The position numbers and the translations under genes were made by a program. Positions 59,826 to 64,000 of a stretch of DNA of 64,000 bases are shown piece by piece; within the stretch, counting starts at the first letter, position 1, and every line of letters begins with the position of its first letter. The notes under the pieces are model-generated. The model searched no databases. It had not been told where the DNA came from and saw only the letters and a list, made by a program, of their open reading frames with translations. Source of the DNA: DATKCA01 sp035544675 (lineage in GTDB: Bacteria; Acidobacteriota; Thermoanaerobaculia; Gp7-AA8); assembly GCA_035544675.1 (NCBI GenBank), contig DATKCA010000283.1:3183-67182 (forward strand). The letters run 5' to 3'.

Positions 59826-60680
59826 CTACCTGGCGCGGTACAGCTTCATGACCCAATCCGGCACATCGGGTTGCGCGGGCGGCTTCTTCCCATCGTCGAG
59901 GGCCCAGCGATGCAGCCACGACAGGCCGCGGCGCCCCACGTACGCGTCGTTGCGCCGGTAGGCCGGGTCCTCGAGAGCTTCGTCGATGCTGACGAACCTG
60001 TAGCCGCGACGCCGGGCCATCGCTGCCAGTGAATCGAGCGCGTCGGCGTTGAGCCGGTTGTCATGCAGCAGCAGGATCTGCGGCAGCTCGTACCCGAGGG
60101 TGTCGCGCGACAGCTGCTCGTAGAAGGCGAAGATCGACTCCATGTAGCGGAGGTAGTCGGCGCGGATCCGCACGGCCAGTGCCTCATCCGCGCCCGCGTA
60201 GACGGCGGCGTAGATGTACTCGTCGTTGTCGATCGTCACGACGGCATTCGTGTAACCGCGCTCTGTCAGAAACCGCTCGAACGCGCGTTTCTTCGCCAGC
60301 TCGGTGCCACTGCGCAGGAACGGAAAGCGGAAGTAGCGCGGCTTCGCCGGCAGCGCCTTCTCCAGCGCGATGACGTCCTCTTGAAACTGTTCCAGAGGCA
60401 CCACGTTGAAGTCTCGGTGCGAGGCAGTGTGGTTTCCGAGCTCGATGCCTGCATCGGTCCAGATACGGTAGAGAGCGGAGCAGCGTGTCCCCACCGCCAG
60501 GCCGAGGGCGGGAATGCGGTTCCTTTTGATGGCGGCCACCAGGTCGCGGTTCGTGGCCGCGGAGCAGCCGTGCGGAACGTCGTCGAAGGTGAAGGCGACG
60601 GCGCGCTTTGATGGAGCGTTGTCCGCCGCCAGGAATGGCGGCGCTCCACTGAGCAGCGCGGCCAGGAGGATCGCGATCAC
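59826..60680 (-). CDS. Polysaccharide deacetylase (NodB-like, CE4)
   Basis: A 284-residue exported enzyme. A hydrophobic N-terminal segment (VIAILLAALLSGAPPFLA) is a signal peptide. NodB motifs are TFDDVP (catalytic Asp pair) and NHTASH (metal His), with the later RFPFLRSG. It removes acetyl or related groups from cell-wall or capsular sugars. The GTG start at 60680 overlaps the citrate synthase stop by 4 nt, an odd partner, so the two are translationally coupled. Confidence 0.82.
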   Translation of the reverse strand: MIAILLAALLSGAPPFLAADNAPSKRAVAFTFDDVPHGCSAATNRDLVAAIKRNRIPALGLAVGTRCSALYRIWTDAGIELGNHTASHRDFNVVPLEQFQEDVIALEKALPAKPRYFRFPFLRSGTELAKKRAFERFLTERGYTNAVVTIDNDEYIYAAVYAGADEALAVRIRADYLRYMESIFAFYEQLSRDTLGYELPQILLLHDNRLNADALDSLAAMARRRGYRFVSIDEALEDPAYRRNDAYVGRRGLSWLHRWALDDGKKPPAQPDVPDWVMKLYRAR

Positions 60681-61969
60681 GAGCGCTTCTTGATGTCGGT
60701 GTACTGGCGCCGGACGGCCCCGGTGTAGATCTGGCGCGGGCGCGCGATCTTCTGGTCGGCGTCCTCGAGCATCTCCTGCCACTGCGCCAGCCACCCCGAG
60801 ACGCGCGGGATGGCGAAGAGCACGGTGAACATCTCCATCGGGATCCGCATGGCCTGGTAGATGAGACCGGAGTAGAAGTCGACGTTGGGATACAGCTTCC
60901 GTTTCGCGAAGTAGTCGTCTTCCAGAGCGATGCGCTCGAGCTCCAGGGCGATGTCCAGGAGGGGATTGCGGCCGGTGACGTCGAAGACCTCGTCAGCGAC
61001 CTTCTTGATGATCGTGGCGCGCGGGTCGTAGTTCTTGTAGACCCGGTGACCGAAGCCCATGAGCCTCACGCCATCGCCGGCTTTCACCTTCTTGATGAAG
61101 TCGGGCACGTTCTTCACGGACCCGATCTCATCGAGCATGTGAATGACTGCTTCGTTGGCGCCGCCGTGCAGCGGGCCGTAAAGCGCGGCGGCGGCCGCGG
61201 CCACGGCCGAATAGGGATCGACGTGCGAGCTGCCCACGGCCCGCATCGCGTTCGTCGAGCAGTTCTGCTCGTGATCGGCGTGGAGGATGAACAGCACATC
61301 CAGCGCACGCTCCAGCGCCGGGCTCGGCTCGTACTTGTGCTCCGTCATCCGGAACATCATGTTCAGAAAGTTGCCCGGGTAGCTGAGGTCGTTGTCGGGA
61401 TACGCGTACGGCATCCCGATGCGATGGCGGTAGTTGAAGGCCGCGATGGTGATCACCTTGGCGATGAGCCGGATGACCTGCTTCTGGCGCCCTTCCACGT
61501 TGAAGATGTCGGATGACTCCGGATAGAACGTTCCCAGCGCGCTGATCGTCGAGATCAGGCGTCCCATGGGATGGGCGTTGTAGCGGAAGGCGTCCAGGAG
61601 GCTCTTCAGCTTCTCGTTCAGGATCGTGTGGTGCGTGATCTCGTGCGTCCAGGAGTCGAGCTCGGTCCTGCCGGGAAGCTCGCCGTACATCAGCAGATAG
61701 GAGGTTTCGAGGTACGTGCTCTTCTCGGCGAGCTGCTCGATGGGATAGCCGCGGTACTCCAGGATGCCCTTGTCGCCGTCGATGAATGTGATGGCGCTGC
61801 GGCAGGCGGCCGTGTTCATGAACGCCGGGTCGTACGTCATCAGGCCGAAGTCGTCCGCGTCGACCTTGATCTTCCGCAGATCGATGGCCTTGACGGTGCC
61901 CTCGCTGATCGGCAGCTCGTAGGTCTTCCCCGTTCGGTTGTCGGTGATGGTGAGCGTATCGCTGGCCAA
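60677..61969 (-). CDS. gltA: Citrate synthase
   Basis: A 430-residue type II citrate synthase that condenses oxaloacetate and acetyl-CoA in the TCA cycle. Catalytic residues lie in ADHEQNCSTNAMRAVG, LHGGANEAVIHML (His) and GFGHRVYKNYDPRA (His), with the Asp further on. The TTG at 61969 follows GGAGGT by 6 nt. A long open frame continues upstream to 63760 but is a shadow of rsmE and the transporter. Confidence 0.95.
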   Translation of the reverse strand: MASDTLTITDNRTGKTYELPISEGTVKAIDLRKIKVDADDFGLMTYDPAFMNTAACRSAITFIDGDKGILEYRGYPIEQLAEKSTYLETSYLLMYGELPGRTELDSWTHEITHHTILNEKLKSLLDAFRYNAHPMGRLISTISALGTFYPESSDIFNVEGRQKQVIRLIAKVITIAAFNYRHRIGMPYAYPDNDLSYPGNFLNMMFRMTEHKYEPSPALERALDVLFILHADHEQNCSTNAMRAVGSSHVDPYSAVAAAAAALYGPLHGGANEAVIHMLDEIGSVKNVPDFIKKVKAGDGVRLMGFGHRVYKNYDPRATIIKKVADEVFDVTGRNPLLDIALELERIALEDDYFAKRKLYPNVDFYSGLIYQAMRIPMEMFTVLFAIPRVSGWLAQWQEMLEDADQKIARPRQIYTGAVRRQYTDIKKRS

Positions 61970-61998
61970 GTGGCTACCTCCGCGGGCGCGTAAATCTA

Positions 61999-62703
61999 TC
62001 AGATGTCGCCATGGCGTGCAGCGATGATGGCCGTCGCTGCGATGGCCGCGGTCTCGGCGCGAAGGCGTCGCGGGCCGAGTCGCTGGAACACGCAGCCGCT
62101 GCGGCGCGCCAGCGCGATCTCCTCTTCGCTCCAGCCCCCTTCCGGACCGACCAGCAGCGTCACTTCCGTGAGCGCGGCCGGTGCCGGATCCGCTGCGGCA
62201 TCGGCATCGAAGACGATCCTGGTCATGCCGGCCTTGACCGCCTCCCCGAACGTCGTGGCCGGCTCCACAGGCGGAACGACCGCCCGGCCGCACTGCTTGG
62301 CCGCCTCGAACACGATCTTCTCCCATCGCCCGGCTCTGCCGCGGTAACGCTCCGGACGGATCTCCACTCGATCGGTGATGAGAGGGATGATGGAGCGCAC
62401 TCCCAGCTCGGTCGCCTTCTGCAGGACCAGCTCGAACTTCTCCAGCTGGATGATTGCCACGGCCAGGTGCACGGCGATGCGCGCCTCCCGCGACGGCAGC
62501 TCCTGCTCCACCATGACCGTGACGTGGTCGCGTCCAACCAGGCGCACCTTGCCCGATGCCAGGGCGCCACGCCCGTCGAACAGCTCGACCTCTTCCCCTT
62601 CCCGCACCCGTGCCACGCGAACGGCATGGTGGAACTCCTCGCCGCCCACGACGACCTCCGTCGCCGGCAGGATGGGACCCGTCACGAAGATGCGGTGCCG
62701 CAC
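61999..62703 (-). CDS. rsmE: 16S rRNA (uracil-1498-N3) methyltransferase
   Basis: A 234-residue SPOUT methyltransferase. An N-terminal PUA-like domain (about 1-70, EFHHAVRVARVREGEEVELFDG) and a knot domain with LLVGPEGGWSEEEI and LGPRRLRAETAAIAA are characteristic. It uses a GTG start at 62703, 3 nt after the stop of the upstream transporter. It acts on the small ribosomal subunit. Confidence 0.92.
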   Translation of the reverse strand: MRHRIFVTGPILPATEVVVGGEEFHHAVRVARVREGEEVELFDGRGALASGKVRLVGRDHVTVMVEQELPSREARIAVHLAVAIIQLEKFELVLQKATELGVRSIIPLITDRVEIRPERYRGRAGRWEKIVFEAAKQCGRAVVPPVEPATTFGEAVKAGMTRIVFDADAAADPAPAALTEVTLLVGPEGGWSEEEIALARRSGCVFQRLGPRRLRAETAAIAATAIIAARHGDI

Positions 62704-62706
62704 GCC

Positions 62707-63927
62707 TTATGCCTCCGCCACGATGTCGGCGCGGCGCGGCGCGAGCAGCTTCTCGCCGCGGATGGCCGGGACCAGGAGCAGGCCGGGAACGCCGAGCACC
62801 AGCGTCAGCCAGAAGTAGCCCGTGTAGCCCATGCCCTCGGCGAGGAGGCCGCTCACGGAGCCGATGCCGAAACGCGTGAACGCGAACGCGGCGCTGAGCA
62901 GCGCGTAATGCGTGGCGGCGTATTCGCGATCGCAGATGGCCATGAGGAAGGCCAGGAACGCGGCCGTGCCCAGGCCGCCGGCGAAGTTCTCGATGATGAC
63001 GACGGCGTAGAACACCGGCTGGCTCGCCGCGCTGGCGGCGGCGAGCGCGTAGCCGGCGTTGGACACCACCTGCAGCACGCCCAGGACGAGGAGCGCGCGC
63101 CAGATCCCGAAGCGCGAGATGAATGCGCCGCCAGTGAACGCTCCGGCAATGAGAAACGAGATCCCGATCACCGTGGTCACGGTGCCGATCTCCGCGGTCG
63201 AGAATCCCTTGTCGACCCAGAATGGCTTGACCATCGGCACGAGGGCGGCGTCGCCCAGCCGGTAAATGAATGCGATGGCCAGGAACACGGGGGCGTGGGG
63301 GCGTTTGAGCCATTTCGCCACGCCGGCGAAGGGGCTCTGTTTCCTGGGCGCCAGCGACGTCATGCCCGGCACGACCAGCATCGTGATCACGAGAATGAGG
63401 CCGGTGATGATCGCCGCGGTCATGAAGGCGCCGCGCCAGCCCACGAATGTCGTCAACGCGGCCAGCGCGCCTCCCGCCACGATCATCGCGCCGCGGTAGG
63501 CCGTCACGCGGATGGAGTTCACGTAGCCCAGCTGATGGAGCGGCGTGATGCGAACGGCCGTGGCATCGATGGCGATGTCCTGGGTGGCCGAAGCGAAGGC
63601 CAGAACGGCCACGATGGCGAAGAACACCCCCGTGGCTTGCGGCGGCACGATCGCGAACGCGATCATCGTCCCCACCAGAACGAACAGGGAGCCGGCCATC
63701 CAGCGGCGATAGGTCCCGAAGCGGTCTACGGCCGGCGACCAGAGGAACTTCCATGTCCACGCAGAGCTGACCGCACTGATGAGCCCGATTTGCGTGAGCG
63801 ACACGTTCTGCGTCCGCATGTACAGCGGCAACAGCTCGTTCACGATGCCGAACGGAAATCCCTGGGAGAAATAGAGGATGGCAGCGAGAGTGGGGGCGAA
63901 CCAGGGTGGCCGTCGTTCGTCGTTCAA
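62707..63927 (-). CDS. MFS transporter, AmpG-like
   Basis: A protein of about 406 residues with about 12 TM helices. ILYFSQGFPFGIVNELLPLYMRTQNVSL and WSPAVDRFGTYRRW match the AmpG (muropeptide permease) family and related PAT transporters. The start is uncertain: TTG at 63927 has AAGGA upstream and avoids the neighbouring gene, while a GTG at 63993 would add 22 residues but overlap the divergent gene start. It could import anhydro-muropeptides for cell-wall recycling, consistent with the PBP4 and deacetylase elsewhere in the window, but substrate is not shown. Confidence 0.8.
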   Translation of the reverse strand: MNDERRPPWFAPTLAAILYFSQGFPFGIVNELLPLYMRTQNVSLTQIGLISAVSSAWTWKFLWSPAVDRFGTYRRWMAGSLFVLVGTMIAFAIVPPQATGVFFAIVAVLAFASATQDIAIDATAVRITPLHQLGYVNSIRVTAYRGAMIVAGGALAALTTFVGWRGAFMTAAIITGLILVITMLVVPGMTSLAPRKQSPFAGVAKWLKRPHAPVFLAIAFIYRLGDAALVPMVKPFWVDKGFSTAEIGTVTTVIGISFLIAGAFTGGAFISRFGIWRALLVLGVLQVVSNAGYALAAASAASQPVFYAVVIIENFAGGLGTAAFLAFLMAICDREYAATHYALLSAAFAFTRFGIGSVSGLLAEGMGYTGYFWLTLVLGVPGLLLVPAIRGEKLLAPRRADIVAEA

Positions 63928-63971
63928 AGGGCTCGATCCTTGCGTTCTGCCACGTTCAGGAGGGAAACGAT

Positions 63972-64000
63972 ATGCGAAAAGCGTCTTTTGCACTCGCGGC
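63972..64000 (+). CDS. Start of an exported protein, cut by the window edge
   Basis: The ATG at 63972 has a perfect AGGAGG 8 nt upstream and is followed by MRKASFALA, the beginning of a signal peptide. Only nine codons are visible, so the product is unknown. It diverges from the MFS gene with a gap of about 44 nt. Confidence 0.5.

Noticed and set aside
60677..63760. Apparent 1027-residue fusion of citrate synthase with an N-terminal extension
   Set aside because: The extra 600 residues are a shadow of rsmE and the transporter; a TTG with a GGAGGT ribosome site sits at the proper citrate synthase start.

Overview
The window is high-GC, densely coded DNA from a Gram-negative (two-membrane) bacterium. 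It holds an OmpA-type envelope protein, a C-terminally aromatic outer-membrane barrel, lipoprotein and Tat signal peptides, a PBP4-type peptidase and many c-type cytochromes. The mix of molybdopterin isoquinoline-oxidoreductase-like genes, winged-helix/FHA regulators, DUF4388/FHA proteins and multihaem cytochromes resembles Acidobacteriota or another deep-branching soil or subsurface lineage. That placement is an inference; no rRNA or tRNA gene was recognised. Start codons are mixed (ATG, GTG, TTG), and several genes have a -10-like box only 7-11 nt before the start.

Layout. 1-5.8 kb: aldo/keto reductase, two tandem GT39-type membrane glycosyltransferases (the first broken by a one-base deletion), aldehyde dehydrogenase. 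5.8-9.2 kb: an iorAB-like molybdenum hydroxylase on the minus strand, divergent from a winged-helix/FHA regulator. 9.2-14 kb: a complete branched-chain amino-acid ABC operon (livKHMGF). 14-17 kb: OmpA-like coiled-coil protein and a DUF4097-like exported protein. 17.2-21.4 kb: APC permease, Rieske oxygenase and a GGDEF/EAL protein, joined by 4-nt overlaps. 21.4-25.6 kb: two small minus-strand genes (one a zinc ribbon), an ankyrin protein, then acpP, fabF and an FAD oxidoreductase. 25.7-29.2 kb: DUF2203, HAD hydrolase, MBL-fold hydrolase, PBP4. 29.3-36.9 kb: guaB, a TIG-domain exported protein, trmJ, a lone receiver domain, ligA. 36.9-44.2 kb: SurA-like chaperone, CIRCE-controlled hrcA-grpE-dnaK-dnaJ, a TPR protein, prmA. 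59.8-64 kb (minus strand): polysaccharide deacetylase, citrate synthase, rsmE, AmpG-like MFS, and the first codons of a divergent exported protein.

The most remarkable region is 44.2-59.8 kb: eight tightly packed plus-strand genes that look like a regulated trans-envelope electron conduit. They encode (1) a DUF4388/FHA protein; (2) an FAD/NAD(P) oxidoreductase fused to two cyclic-nucleotide-binding domains and four 4Fe-4S clusters; (3) a membrane protein with two His-x13-His pairs, as in dihaem cytochrome b; (4) an FHA-TM-decahaem cytochrome-TM-FHA protein; (5) a secreted protein with two GlcG/HbpS-like domains; (6) an outer-membrane barrel; (7) a decahaem cytochrome with an LVIVD-type propeller; (8) a pentahaem c554-like cytochrome. 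The likely path runs from cytoplasmic reductant through the inner membrane and periplasm to the outer membrane, under cyclic-nucleotide and phosphothreonine control. The substrate and direction are not shown by sequence.

The second theme is intergenic structure. Seven-base tandem units (GGCCTCR/CCGAGGC, CCTAAGG, GGGCTCS, GGATGAA) recur after genes, often inverted so that they fold into hairpins. An unrelated 18-bp stem (CTCTGTGACTCTGTGGT type) occurs at two sites 11 kb apart.
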